NCBI RefSeq assembly: GCF_034521165.1 | Contig: NZ_JAXHMV010000008.1 | Location: forward strand, 838,698 to 902,697 | Source: Thiohalophilus sp. | GTDB taxonomy: Bacteria; Pseudomonadota; Gammaproteobacteria; UBA6429; Thiohalophilaceae | Reading direction: 5' to 3' | DNA: 64,000 nt | Part shown: one piece after another, positions 6,882-15,504 of the stretch | Numbering within the stretch: the first letter of the stretch is position 1 | How the letters are laid out: every line of letters begins with the position of its first letter | Notes under the pieces: model-generated | What the model saw: the letters and a program-made list of their open reading frames with translations, nothing else | Database searches by the model: none | Told to the model about the DNA's origin: nothing | Position numbers and translations under genes: made by a program

Positions 6882-8057
6882 ATGGCTATTTTGCATGTCG
6901 ACATGGATGCGTTCTACGCCTCGGTGGAGGTGCGTGAGCAGCCGGCGCTGGCCGGTCGGCCGGTGATCGTCGGTGGCTCGGCCGAGGGACGGGGCGTAGT
7001 GGCGGCGGCCAGTTACGAGGCGCGCCGGTTCGGGGTGCACAGTGCCATGCCCATGGCCCGGGCGCTGCGTTTGTGTCCCGAGGCGGTGCGCTTGCCGGCG
7101 CGGCTCGATTTCTACCAGCAAATCTCGCAGCAGATCCGCGCGATCTTCGCCCGTTATACCCCCGAGATCGAACCGTTGTCGCTGGACGAGGCGTTTCTGG
7201 ATGTGACCGCCAGTGAAAAGCTGTTCGGGACGGCCCGGGAGATTGCCCTGCGGATCAAGCAGGATATTCGGGATGAATTGTCGCTGGTCGCCTCGGTGGG
7301 CATTGCGCCCAACAAGTTCCTGGCCAAGATTGCCTCGGACCTCGATAAGCCTGATGGCCTGGTCGAGGTGGCGCAGGACCAGGTGCAGACCTTTCTCGAT
7401 CCGTTACCGGTTTCCCGTTTATGGGGCGTGGGCAAGGCCACCGGCGCCCGCTTCGAACAACTGGGCATTCGCACCATCGGTCAGTTGCGCGGGCGTACTG
7501 CTGAATTTTTACAGATGGAGTTCGGCAAGTTCGGCGCTCACCTGTGGGAGCTGGCGCACGGCCTGGATCCCCGCCCGGTCATCAGCGATCATCGGGCCAA
7601 ATCGATCTCCATGGAAAATACGTTTGCCACGGACATTCGCGAGGCATCGATTCTGCGTGCCTGGTTGATGGATATGGCCGAACAGGTCGCGTGTCGGTTA
7701 CGCCGGCAGGATTTTTACGGACGCACCATCCAGATCAAGTTGCGCTTCGCCGATTTTAAAACCATCACGCGTGCCCATACGCTTGATGAGGCCACCCGAT
7801 CGACGCAGGCGATCTGCCATACCGCACTCGCCCTGCTGGAGGAAGCCTGGACACCGCGCTCACCGGCAATACGCCTGCTCGGCGTCGGTGTCAGCGGCCT
7901 GGCAGAGGTGCGGCTGGCACCACAGCAGGGGGATCTGTTCGCCGGGGCAGAGACGTCCACAAAGAAACAACAGGAGCTCGATGAGCTGGCCGATGCGATC
8001 AACAACCGGTTCGGCAAACAGCAATTGCGCCGCGGCGGCGGAATTACACGGCGTTAG
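6882..8057 (+). CDS. dinB: DNA polymerase IV (Y-family translesion polymerase)
   Basis: Error-prone lesion bypass polymerase. Metal-binding carboxylates are present: Asp7 in ILHVDMDAFYASVE and the Asp-Glu pair of SLDEAFLDV (about 102-103). Steric-gate region FYASVE, helix-hairpin-helix (WGVGKATGARFEQLGI, about 186-201) and the little-finger domain follow. Near the C terminus QGDLF (about 349-353) fits the beta-clamp-binding QxxLF pattern, after which about 38 residues extend the protein beyond E. coli length (391 against 351). The TAG stop lies in the first unit of the octamer repeat that follows, so the last residues are set by the repeat. No strong ribosome binding site is seen. Confidence 0.95.
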   Translation: MAILHVDMDAFYASVEVREQPALAGRPVIVGGSAEGRGVVAAASYEARRFGVHSAMPMARALRLCPEAVRLPARLDFYQQISQQIRAIFARYTPEIEPLSLDEAFLDVTASEKLFGTAREIALRIKQDIRDELSLVASVGIAPNKFLAKIASDLDKPDGLVEVAQDQVQTFLDPLPVSRLWGVGKATGARFEQLGIRTIGQLRGRTAEFLQMEFGKFGAHLWELAHGLDPRPVISDHRAKSISMENTFATDIREASILRAWLMDMAEQVACRLRRQDFYGRTIQIKLRFADFKTITRAHTLDEATRSTQAICHTALALLEEAWTPRSPAIRLLGVGVSGLAEVRLAPQQGDLFAGAETSTKKQQELDELADAINNRFGKQQLRRGGGITRR

Positions 8058-8117
8058 GGCGTGAGGGCGTTAGATCGCGAGCTCGTGAGATTGTGAGGTA
8101 TGAAGATCGGGATCCGG
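8054..8117. repeat. Left arm of the octamer element (TGAGGGCG)
   Basis: Eight-base periodic sequence starting inside the dinB stop: TTAGGGCG, TGAGGGCG, TTAGATCG, CGAGCTCG, TGAGATTG, TGAGGTAT, then decaying. The first two units are the reverse complement of the CGCCCTCA units at 8183-8272, so the two arms face each other across about 65 bases that contain a promoter. Confidence 0.65.
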
Positions 8118-8149
8118 GCAGTTACACAGAATTATTTGCAGTTTCTTTG

Positions 8150-8177
8150 TTGACATATTGATCCATCGACTCATACT
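8150..8177 (+). promoter_or_regulatory. Sigma-70 type promoter for pepN
   Basis: TTGACA (8150-8155), 16-base spacer, CATACT (8172-8177). Transcription would start near 8184, which is the first base or two of the CGCCCTCA tandem array; the array would therefore form most of the pepN 5' untranslated leader. Confidence 0.6.
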
Positions 8178-8182
8178 TTAAA

Positions 8183-8272
8183 CGCCCTCACGCCCTCACG
8201 CCCTCACGCCCTCACGCCCTCACGCCCTCACGCCCTCACGCCCTCACGCCCTCACGCCCTCACGCCCTCACG
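8183..8272. repeat. Tandem octamer array, 11 perfect CGCCCTCA units
   Basis: Positions 8183-8270 are exactly 11 identical copies of CGCCCTCA, followed by CG. Perfect identity indicates recent slippage or turnover. It lies between the promoter at 8150 and the pepN ribosome binding site at 8311. There are no spacers of CRISPR size. The number of units may vary between strains. Confidence 0.95.
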
Positions 8273-8323
8273 TTTCTTGGGTTACAATGAGGCAAAGTGG
8301 CACCCTATATTCAAGGAGTATTC

Positions 8324-10990
8324 ATGGCCGATCTCGCAGGTAATCAGTCCGGTCCCAATGTGGTTTATCTCAAGGATTACACCCCGCCGGCCTATTTGAT
8401 CGACAAGGTGGATCTGCATTTTGACCTGGATGCCGCCACCACCCAGGTCCGGGCCACGCTGAAAGTGCGACGCAATCCCGAACACCCTGACACCAATCCG
8501 CCCCTGTCTCTGGATGGCAGTCATCTTGAACTGTTGAGCCTGCGTCTGGAAGGCGAGCCGCTAAGCGAAGCACAGTACCGGCTCGCTGAAGAGAAACTGA
8601 CGATTTCCGACGTGCCTGAGCAATTTGAATTGATTATCGAAACCCGCATCAATCCGGCCGCCAATACCGCGCTGGAAGGGTTGTATTATTCGGGCAATAT
8701 GCTCTGCACCCAGTGCGAAGCGCAGGGCTTTCGCCGCATTACCTATTTCCCCGACCGCCCCGATGTGATGTCGTGCTATACCGTCACGCTGGTCGGCGAT
8801 CAGGCCAAATATCCGGTGCTGCTTTCCAACGGCAATCGGGTGGAAGCCGGCGAGACCGATGACGGTCGCCACTGGGCCCGCTGGGAGGACCCCAGTCTCA
8901 AACCCAGTTACCTGTTTGCGCTGGTGGCCGGGCAACTGGTTTGTCAGGAAGATACTTACACCACCATGAGCGGCCGTGAGGTGGTACTGCGCCTCTACGT
9001 GGAAGAAGAAAATCGTCACAAATGCGATCACGCCATGACCTCGCTCAAACAGGCCATGCGCTGGGATGAGGAGACCTATGGCCGTGAATATGATCTGGAT
9101 ATCTACATGATCGTGGCGGTCAACGACTTCAACATGGGTGCCATGGAGAACAAGGGGTTGAATATTTTCAACTCCTCCTGCGTGCTGGCCAGTCCCGAAA
9201 CCGCGACTGATCACGACTTTTATAATATCCAGAGTATCGTCGCCCATGAATATTTTCATAACTGGTCGGGCAATCGCGTCACCTGTCGTGACTGGTTCCA
9301 GTTGAGTCTCAAGGAAGGTTTTACCGTGTTCCGCGATCAGGAGTTTTCCGCCGATCTCAATTCGCGCGCGGTCAAACGCATCGACGATGTCAACATCCTG
9401 CGCACCCATCAGTTCGCTCAGGACGCCGGCCCCATGGCCCACCCGGTGCGCCCGGACCGCTACATGGAGATCAGCAACTTCTACACGGTGACTGTCTACA
9501 ACAAGGGTGCCGAAGTGGTGCGCATGATCATGAACCTGGTCGGTCGCGAGGGCTTTCGCAGGGGAACTGATCTCTACTTTGCCCGGCACGACGGTCAGGC
9601 CGTCACGATTGAGGATTTTGTCAGGGCGATGGAAGAGACCAACCATATCGACCTGAGTCAGTTCATGCGCTGGTACAACCAGGCGGGTACGCCAGTACTC
9701 AAGGTTGGTGAGGAATTCGACGAACAGGCGCAGACCTACACCCTGCATATCAAACAGAACTGTCCGCCCACACCCGGCCAGCCGGAGAAACAGCCGTTTC
9801 ATATTCCCCTGGCCGTCGGCCTGCTGGATCGCCAGGGCGACGATCTGGTGCTACAGCTGGAGGGAGAGAGTGCCCCGGCCGAAGCCCGCACCCGGGTGCT
9901 GTCGGTTACCGAACCGGAACAGAGCTTTACCTTTACCGGCATGACCCATCAGCCGGTGGCCTCGCTGGGCCGGGGCTTCTCCGCGCCAATCAGGATCCAG
10001 GCCGGTTACGATGATGACAAGCTGGCTTTTCTGTTCGCCCACGACAGCGACGAATTCAATCGCTGGGATGCCGGCCAGCAACTGGCGATGAACATCCTGC
10101 TGCGATTGATCGAGCAGTATCAACAGAAAAAGCCGCTGACGCTGGATGAGTCTTTCATCCTTGCCTTTCGCAAGACCCTGCTCAATGCTGATCTCGACAA
10201 GGCCCTGATCGCCCAGGCCCTGAGCCTGCCTTCGGAAGGTTATATCGCCGATCAGTGCGAGGTTGTGGATGTCGAGGCAATCTTTGAAGTGCGTCATTTC
10301 ATGCGTCAGACCCTGGCCTTTGAACTCAAGGACGAATGGCAGCAGATCTATCAGGCCAACAGCAGCGATAAACCCTATGCATTCAATGCCGAGGAGATGG
10401 CGCGTCGTGCCCTGCGCAATCTCTGCCTGGGTTACCTGTTGGAAACCGAGGAGCAGGCCATGTTCGATCTGGCTATGCAACAGTACAGCCGGGCCAACAA
10501 TATGACCGACACCCTGGCGGCCCTGTCGATGCTGGCCAATTTCGCTATCCCCAAACGCCACCAGGCGCTGGAGGGCTTTTACCAGAAATGGCAGCATGAT
10601 CAGCAGGTGGTGGAAAAATGGCTCGCCATCCAGGCCGGATCGCGTCTGCCGCGGACCCTGCAGCACGTCAGGCAGTTGATGGAACACGAAGCCTTTAGCA
10701 TCAAAAACCCCAACAAGGTGCGAGCGCTCATCGGCCGCTTCTGCGCCGGCAATCCCATCAACTTCCATGCCGCCGACGGCAGCGGCTACCGGTTCCTCGG
10801 GGATCAGGTGCTGGAACTCGACAGCCTCAATCCCCAGATCGCCGCCCGGCTGGTGCAAAATCTCAGTCGCTGGAAGCGTTACGATGAAAAACGCCAGGGG
10901 TTGATGAAGCAGCAGCTGGAGCGCATTCTGGACAAGGAAGGGTTATCCAAAGACGTCTACGAGGTGGCCTCCAAGAGCCTTGATGCTTGA
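8324..10990 (+). CDS. pepN: Aminopeptidase N (M1 family)
   Basis: Cytoplasmic broad-specificity zinc aminopeptidase that removes N-terminal residues from peptides. The exopeptidase motif GAMEN is at residues 272-276; the zinc site is HEYFHNW (His308, Glu309, His312) with the third ligand Glu331 in LKEGFTVFRD. The C-terminal alpha-helical DUF3458 domains complete the fold. Length 888 residues, close to E. coli PepN (870). I chose ATG 8324, which has AAGGAG at 8311-8316 with seven-base spacing, over an upstream in-frame start at 8297. The leader contains the octamer array. The small stress-type gene follows after 55 bases. Confidence 0.97.
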   Translation: MADLAGNQSGPNVVYLKDYTPPAYLIDKVDLHFDLDAATTQVRATLKVRRNPEHPDTNPPLSLDGSHLELLSLRLEGEPLSEAQYRLAEEKLTISDVPEQFELIIETRINPAANTALEGLYYSGNMLCTQCEAQGFRRITYFPDRPDVMSCYTVTLVGDQAKYPVLLSNGNRVEAGETDDGRHWARWEDPSLKPSYLFALVAGQLVCQEDTYTTMSGREVVLRLYVEEENRHKCDHAMTSLKQAMRWDEETYGREYDLDIYMIVAVNDFNMGAMENKGLNIFNSSCVLASPETATDHDFYNIQSIVAHEYFHNWSGNRVTCRDWFQLSLKEGFTVFRDQEFSADLNSRAVKRIDDVNILRTHQFAQDAGPMAHPVRPDRYMEISNFYTVTVYNKGAEVVRMIMNLVGREGFRRGTDLYFARHDGQAVTIEDFVRAMEETNHIDLSQFMRWYNQAGTPVLKVGEEFDEQAQTYTLHIKQNCPPTPGQPEKQPFHIPLAVGLLDRQGDDLVLQLEGESAPAEARTRVLSVTEPEQSFTFTGMTHQPVASLGRGFSAPIRIQAGYDDDKLAFLFAHDSDEFNRWDAGQQLAMNILLRLIEQYQQKKPLTLDESFILAFRKTLLNADLDKALIAQALSLPSEGYIADQCEVVDVEAIFEVRHFMRQTLAFELKDEWQQIYQANSSDKPYAFNAEEMARRALRNLCLGYLLETEEQAMFDLAMQQYSRANNMTDTLAALSMLANFAIPKRHQALEGFYQKWQHDQQVVEKWLAIQAGSRLPRTLQHVRQLMEHEAFSIKNPNKVRALIGRFCAGNPINFHAADGSGYRFLGDQVLELDSLNPQIAARLVQNLSRWKRYDEKRQGLMKQQLERILDKEGLSKDVYEVASKSLDA

Positions 10991-11045
10991 AGTTGTAACA
11001 GGTTGTGACTACTACATAAAAGCTACCGGAAAAAAGGAGAAGACC

Positions 11046-11333
11046 ATGAGCCTCAAGCAAGCTTATGAACAGAAACTGAAAGCCCAGCTGGATGAATGGA
11101 AAACCGAAATCGACAAGCTCAAAGCCCGGGCGGACAAAGCCGAGGCTGATGTGCAGCTGGAATACTACAAACAGATCGAGTCATTGCGAGAAAAACAGGA
11201 AGTCGCGCGCAATAAACTGGAAGAACTGGAAAATGCCAGCGAGGATGCCTGGGAAGATCTCAAAGCTGGTATTGAAATTGCCTGGGATGATCTGCGTGAT
11301 TCAATCAAATCAGCGACTTCACGCTTCAAATAA
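11046..11333 (+). CDS. Small coiled-coil protein, sll1863-like stress family
   Basis: 95 residues, highly charged, nearly all helical, with heptad-like Lys/Glu/Ala/Leu patterns from about 5 to 70 and a C-terminal segment WEDLKAGIEIAWDDLRDSIKSATSRF typical of the group named after Synechocystis sll1863. Proteins of this group are annotated as stress-response; their biochemical role is not known. ATG 11046 has AAAAAGGAG six bases upstream, an excellent site; a longer frame from 10980 overlaps pepN and is not needed. Nine bases separate it from yaiI, so it probably heads the small-gene run 11046-12567. Confidence 0.85.
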   Translation: MSLKQAYEQKLKAQLDEWKTEIDKLKARADKAEADVQLEYYKQIESLREKQEVARNKLEELENASEDAWEDLKAGIEIAWDDLRDSIKSATSRFK

Positions 11334-11342
11334 TTATTCAGC

Positions 11343-11798
11343 ATGCAAATCTGGGTCGATGCCGATGCCTGTCCGGCGGTGATCAAGGAGATCCTGTTTC
11401 GCGCCGCGCAGCGCACGCAAACGCTGACCACGCTGGTGGCGAATCAGTATGTCAGGGCGCCCAAATCCCGCTATATCAAATCCCTGCGGGTCGAGCACGG
11501 GTTTGATGTGGCGGATAACGAGATTGTCCGGCGCGTCGAAGCGGGTGATCTGGTCATCACCAGTGACATCCCGCTGGCGGCGGAGGTGATCGAAAAAGAG
11601 GCGCAGGCACTGAGTTTTCGCGGCGAGTTGTTTACTCTCGAGAACATCCGCTCGCGATTGAATATGCGCGATTTCATGGACACGCTGCGGGCCAGCGGGG
11701 TGGACACCGGCGGACAGGCGGCGATGAGCCAGACCGAGCGCCAGGCATTTGCCAATCACCTGGACAGGCTCCTCACCCACAGCCAACCCCGGGGCTGA
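11343..11798 (+). CDS. yaiI: YaiI/YqxD family protein (DUF188)
   Basis: Small cytoplasmic protein with a PIN-like fold. The family signature IWVDADACPAVIKEIL is at the N terminus, followed by VANQYV and the acidic motif DNEIV and VITSDIPLA. Conserved Asp residues suggest a metal-dependent nuclease-like site, but no activity is firmly established. 151 residues, standard length. Six bases from the next gene and nine from the previous one, so co-transcribed. Confidence 0.92.
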   Translation: MQIWVDADACPAVIKEILFRAAQRTQTLTTLVANQYVRAPKSRYIKSLRVEHGFDVADNEIVRRVEAGDLVITSDIPLAAEVIEKEAQALSFRGELFTLENIRSRLNMRDFMDTLRASGVDTGGQAAMSQTERQAFANHLDRLLTHSQPRG

Positions 11799-11804
11799 AC
11801 CATC

Positions 11805-12140
11805 ATGCTGAAATTGCTGCACACCATCGAACAACAGGATACCGATACCCTGATCCGGACCCTGAAGCGGGAACTGGAATCGGGTGTCGGAGCGAACCTG
11901 CCGCTGGATCAGGGCACCTCTGAGGGCGGTTACAGTGATGCGAGCGGTTTGCAGGTGACCGTGCTGGGTATCGATCAGGATGCTCAGGTCTTGCATGCCC
12001 GCATCGGGGTCTTTTTTACCGAGGTCGTGGCCAACTGCAGTTGCGGAGACGAGCCGGTACACAAACCGGCTTATTGCGAGATGATGCTGGTCATCGATCG
12101 GCTCACCGGTGCGGCCACCGCCACGGTACTTGGGGATTGA
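11805..12140 (+). CDS. Conserved small hypothetical protein with three cysteines
   Basis: 111 residues, no family I can name. The N-terminal third is helical; the rest reads as alternating beta strands (LQVTVLGI, LHARIGVFFTEV, MMLVIDRLTGAATATVL). Three Cys occur in the segment VANCSCGDEPVHKPAYC, which could bind metal or be redox active; the spacing C-x-C-x10-C is not a standard zinc site. Start ATG 11805 lies six bases after the yaiI stop and the arfB start is eight bases beyond its own stop, so translation is likely coupled in the run. Confidence 0.7.
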   Translation: MLKLLHTIEQQDTDTLIRTLKRELESGVGANLPLDQGTSEGGYSDASGLQVTVLGIDQDAQVLHARIGVFFTEVVANCSCGDEPVHKPAYCEMMLVIDRLTGAATATVLGD

Positions 12141-12147
12141 ACAGAGC

Positions 12148-12567
12148 ATGTTGCGCATCTCCCAGAATGTGGTGATCCCCGACAGCGAGATCGAGATGCA
12201 GGCGATCCGCGCCCAGGGAGCGGGCGGTCAGAATGTCAACAAGGTCGCCTCGGCCATTCATCTGCGCTTCGATATCAATACCTCATCCCTGCCCGAGTTT
12301 TACAAACAGCGTTTGTTGACGCTCGCCGATCAGCGTATCACCAGTGATGGGGTGATCGTGATCAAGGCACAACGTTATCGCAGTCAGGAGAAAAACCGCG
12401 AGGCGGCACTGGAACGGCTGCGTGAACTGATCCGCTCGGTGCTGGTGACACATAAAAAGCGCAAGCCGACCCGACCGACCCGCGCGTCGGTCAAGCGCCG
12501 CCTGGAAACCAAACAAAAGCGCAGTAAAATCAAGCGTAATCGCGGCAAGGTTCGTCCCGACGAGTAG
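12148..12567 (+). CDS. arfB: Alternative ribosome-rescue factor B, peptidyl-tRNA hydrolase
   Basis: Rescues ribosomes stalled at the end of truncated mRNAs by hydrolysing peptidyl-tRNA. The catalytic GGQ is at residues 26-28 within RAQGAGGQNVNKVASA. The C-terminal tail is strongly basic (KKRKPTRPTRASVKRRLE and further Lys/Arg), which in the family enters the empty mRNA channel. 139 residues, the usual ArfB length; too short for RF1/RF2. ATG 12148 is eight bases after the preceding stop. Confidence 0.95.
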   Translation: MLRISQNVVIPDSEIEMQAIRAQGAGGQNVNKVASAIHLRFDINTSSLPEFYKQRLLTLADQRITSDGVIVIKAQRYRSQEKNREAALERLRELIRSVLVTHKKRKPTRPTRASVKRRLETKQKRSKIKRNRGKVRPDE

Positions 12568-12643
12568 CTTGTGTCGGTTGTACCGGAATCGACAGATTCC
12601 TATACTATCCGCTGGTTTTTGAATCACGGAAGCTGTGGCGCCT

Positions 12644-14221
12644 ATGGCAAACAAACCGGTTATCGCCGATAACAAACCCGCCAAAGTTAATCTTTCCACC
12701 GATCAGGAATACTATTTTTGCGTCTGCGGTCGCTCACAGAACCAGCCGTTTTGCGACGGTTCGCATGCCGGCACCGGTTTTGAACCGCTGGCCTTTACGC
12801 CGCAAAAAGAGGGCGAGGCCTTTTTATGCAACTGCAAGCACAGCGCAAATCTGCCCTATTGCGACGGCAGCCATAATCGGTTTGGTGAGAGCCAGGTGGG
12901 CAAGGAAGGTCCCGGTGCGGATAGCGGTAGCGATAATGACAAGCTGGGAAATCATAAAAAGTCAAAACAGCCCGATCCGAAAGCCACCGAGGAGGAGCCG
13001 ACCCTTGAGCTGATTCATCAGCTGGCGAAAGACGGTCTGGAGACGCTGGGCAGACATGGACCGGTGGCGGCGATGGGTGTGCCGCGCCACAGGTTGCCGG
13101 ACTGGGATGATATCCAGATCATGGTGGCGCAGTTGCACGACAAGCCACTGGACGATGACGCGACGGTCGATACCGAACTGGTGATCGGCCCGCAAAGTCA
13201 AAGACCCCTCTGTTTGAAAACCCCGTTGCTGGTCTCCGACATGAGTTTCGGCTCGCTGTCGCAAGAGGCGCGGCTGGCCCTGGCCAAAGGGGCCGAGCAG
13301 GTCGGCACCGGGATCTGTTCCGGGGAGGGCGGCATGCTGCCGGAAGAACAGCAGGCCAACAGCCGCTATCTGTTCGAGCTGGGCAGCGCGCAATTCGGCT
13401 ATGACGAGTCGATTCCGGAAAAAGTACAGGCCTTTCACTTCAAAGGCGGGCAGGCGGCCAAGACCGGCACCGGTGGGCACCTGCCCGGCGCCAAGGTGAG
13501 CAAGAAAATTGCTGCGGTGCGCGGCATACCCGAAGGGAAGTCGGCCTATTCGCCGCCGACCTTTGCCGAACTGCGCGAGCCGGCCGACTTCAGGCGTTTC
13601 GCCGATCGGGTACGCGAGATCAGCGGCGGGATTCCCGTCGGGTTCAAACTGAGCGCTAACCATATTGAACGGGATATCGAGTTTGCGCTGCAGGCCGGTG
13701 CTGATTATGTGATCCTTGACGGACGCGGTGGCGGCACCGGGGCTTCACCGTTACTGTTTCGGGATCACATCAGCGTGCCGACCATTCCGGCGCTGGCCCG
13801 TGCGCGGCGTTATCTCGATCAACAGGGTGTCAGCGGCAAGGTGACTCTGATCATCACCGGCGGGTTACGTACCCCGGCCGACTTTATCAAGGCGCTGGCA
13901 CTGGGGACCGATGGCATCGCTCTGGCCAACAGCGCCATCCAGGCGATCGGTTGTGTGGCGGCGCGCATCTGTCACACCAATCAGTGTCCCTCGGGGGTCG
14001 CCACCCAGAATCCCGAACTGCGCAAGCGACTGGACGTGGATGACGGCGCCCATCGGCTGGCGCGCTTTCTGCAATCGTCGACGCGCCTGATGCAGGTGAT
14101 GGCGCGGGCCTGCGGGCATGCGCGGCTTGATCAGTTCAATCAAAAAGATCTGGCGAGCTTCGATTACGAAATGGCGCGGCTGTCGGGTATCGTTTATGCC
14201 GGTATGGCCGGTCAGCCATGA
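12644..14221 (+). CDS. Glutamate synthase-like FMN protein with two N-terminal CDGSH iron-sulfur motifs
   Basis: A fusion. Residues 20-80 hold two CDGSH (mitoNEET-type) sites: Cys26, Cys28, Cys37, His41 and Cys62, Cys64, Cys73, His77, each expected to bind a [2Fe-2S] cluster. From about 110 to 520 is a GltS FMN-binding domain: SDMSFGSLS, EGGMLPEEQ, GGHLPGAKVS, ILDGRGGGTGASP, and the cysteine segment CHTNQCPSGVATQ near 450 that holds the [3Fe-4S] cluster in true glutamate synthases. The glutaminase domain of GltB is absent, so ammonia or another substrate must come from elsewhere; the activity is not known. Start is uncertain between GTG 12635 and ATG 12644. Confidence 0.88.
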   Translation: MANKPVIADNKPAKVNLSTDQEYYFCVCGRSQNQPFCDGSHAGTGFEPLAFTPQKEGEAFLCNCKHSANLPYCDGSHNRFGESQVGKEGPGADSGSDNDKLGNHKKSKQPDPKATEEEPTLELIHQLAKDGLETLGRHGPVAAMGVPRHRLPDWDDIQIMVAQLHDKPLDDDATVDTELVIGPQSQRPLCLKTPLLVSDMSFGSLSQEARLALAKGAEQVGTGICSGEGGMLPEEQQANSRYLFELGSAQFGYDESIPEKVQAFHFKGGQAAKTGTGGHLPGAKVSKKIAAVRGIPEGKSAYSPPTFAELREPADFRRFADRVREISGGIPVGFKLSANHIERDIEFALQAGADYVILDGRGGGTGASPLLFRDHISVPTIPALARARRYLDQQGVSGKVTLIITGGLRTPADFIKALALGTDGIALANSAIQAIGCVAARICHTNQCPSGVATQNPELRKRLDVDDGAHRLARFLQSSTRLMQVMARACGHARLDQFNQKDLASFDYEMARLSGIVYAGMAGQP

Positions 14222-14246
14222 CACCGAGCGATAAACAAGCTGAGCA

Positions 14247-15248
14247 ATGATTGATGTGAGCCAGTCTCAAGCCAACAGCCCGTCCGCTTTTATACCGGCC
14301 CGGGGGTTGGGCAATCCCCATCTGCAGACTCTGTTGCCCCGGTTTATCAATCGCCGTCCGCTGGATGTAACCTGGCAGGCGTTGCCGCTGCCCGACGGCG
14401 ACTTCGTCGACCTTGCCTGGCGTACTCAGCCGGAGTCATCCACGACGACGCCGATCGTGGCGGTATTCCACGGCCTGGAAGGGTCGCTCGGTTCGCCCTA
14501 TGCGCGCGACATATTGCGCGCCATCGAACAGCGCGGCTGGCACGGGGTGCTGATGCACTTTCGCGGCTGCTCCGGGCGGATCAATCGCCTGCCGCGTTCC
14601 TATCATAGCGGCGAGACCGGCGATGCGCGTTATTTTCTCAGCGGGTTGCACGAGCAGTATCCGAATGCGCCGCTGGCGGCCGTGGGTTATTCGCTGGGCG
14701 GCAACATGCTGCTCAAGCTGCAGGCCGAGTGGGGTAACGTATCGCCGCTGCGTGCGGCAGTGTCGGTGTCGGCGCCCCTGAAACTGGACGTCTGCGCCGA
14801 TCGCATCAATCAGGGCTTTTCGAAAGTGTACGAACGCCACCTGGTCAAAAGCCTGGTGGCCAGGGTGTTGGCGAAATTTGCCGACCACGATTACAAACAA
14901 TTGATTGGATTGACGCCGAAACAGATCGAAAAAGCACGCACCTTTCGTCGTTTCGATAACCTGTTCACCGCGCCGATCCACGGCTTTGCCGATGCCGATG
15001 ATTATTACCGGCAGTCGAGTGCCTTTGGCTATCTTGGCGATATCCGGCAACCGGCGTTGATGATCCAGGCATTTGATGATCCGTTCATGACCCCGGCGAT
15101 TCTGCCCGATGCGCAGCGACTGCCCGACAACGTGCAACTGGCGGTCAGTCCGCACGGCGGGCATGTCGGCTTTGTCAGCGGTTCGCTGATACGACCCCGT
15201 TACTGGTTGACGGAGGCGGTGCCCGATTATCTCGCCCGGTTTTTCTGA
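14247..15248 (+). CDS. yheT: YheT-family alpha/beta hydrolase
   Basis: Predicted esterase-type hydrolase of the YheT (AB-hydrolase YMC) family. The family start GLGNPHLQTLLP is present, then VFHGLEGSLGSPYA (oxyanion region), the nucleophile elbow GYSLGGN (Ser near 148), and the C-terminal histidine in SPHGGHVGF. 333 residues, standard. No natural substrate is established for the family. Starts 25 bases after the GltS-like gene and could be co-transcribed with it; it converges on the diguanylate cyclase gene. Confidence 0.92.
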   Translation: MIDVSQSQANSPSAFIPARGLGNPHLQTLLPRFINRRPLDVTWQALPLPDGDFVDLAWRTQPESSTTTPIVAVFHGLEGSLGSPYARDILRAIEQRGWHGVLMHFRGCSGRINRLPRSYHSGETGDARYFLSGLHEQYPNAPLAAVGYSLGGNMLLKLQAEWGNVSPLRAAVSVSAPLKLDVCADRINQGFSKVYERHLVKSLVARVLAKFADHDYKQLIGLTPKQIEKARTFRRFDNLFTAPIHGFADADDYYRQSSAFGYLGDIRQPALMIQAFDDPFMTPAILPDAQRLPDNVQLAVSPHGGHVGFVSGSLIRPRYWLTEAVPDYLARFF

Positions 15249-15311
15249 TCCGGGTCGATGACGACATCAGGTGAAACTATATAAACGTTCCCAATCCCCG
15301 TCCCCTCCGCT

Positions 15312-15341
15312 GTAGGGTGGAACAAGCGAAGCGGTTCCATC
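15312..15341 (+). repeat. REP-type hairpin with GTAG head
   Basis: GTAG at 15312-15315, then GGTGGAAC paired with GTTCCATC (one G-T pair) around the loop AAGCGAAGCG. GTAG followed by an imperfect palindrome is the hallmark of REP elements mobilised by RAYT (TnpA-REP) transposases; no RAYT gene is in the window. Compare 19928-20001 and 36199-36227. Confidence 0.65.
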
Positions 15342-15376
15342 TGAACCCCGGCCTGACCCACGCCAGATAAAATTAA

Positions 15377-15450
15377 CTCTCGCTGAGGCGCCGAGTCCGC
15401 TGAGAATAAAAAGTTTTATGTTGCTCCGCGCCCTGGCGTCTTTGCGAGAG
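15377..15450. repeat. Diverged inverted repeat of the GCGCAAAGACGC type
   Basis: Arms 15377-15404 (CTCTCGCTGAGGCGCC, then GAGTCCGCTGAG) and 15424-15450 pair with several mismatches over about 27 positions; the spacer is 19 bases. The right arm reads TGGCGTCTTTGCGAGAG, the same words as other ACGCAAAGG elements. Lies between convergent yheT and the diguanylate cyclase gene. Confidence 0.6.
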
Positions 15451-15504
15451 ATAATGGGTTTTGGCGGTGAACATGCCAAAGTTGATTCTTCTCATAGTTT
15501 TATC

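Noticed and set aside
8183..8272. CRISPR-like regular repeat
   Set aside because: Units are 8 bases with no spacers and there are no cas genes.
8561..9802. 413-codon minus-strand open frame
   Set aside because: Antisense shadow within pepN.
12109..12147. Earlier start for arfB adding 13 residues
   Set aside because: The family begins at MLRISQ (12148); the upstream codons overlap the preceding gene.
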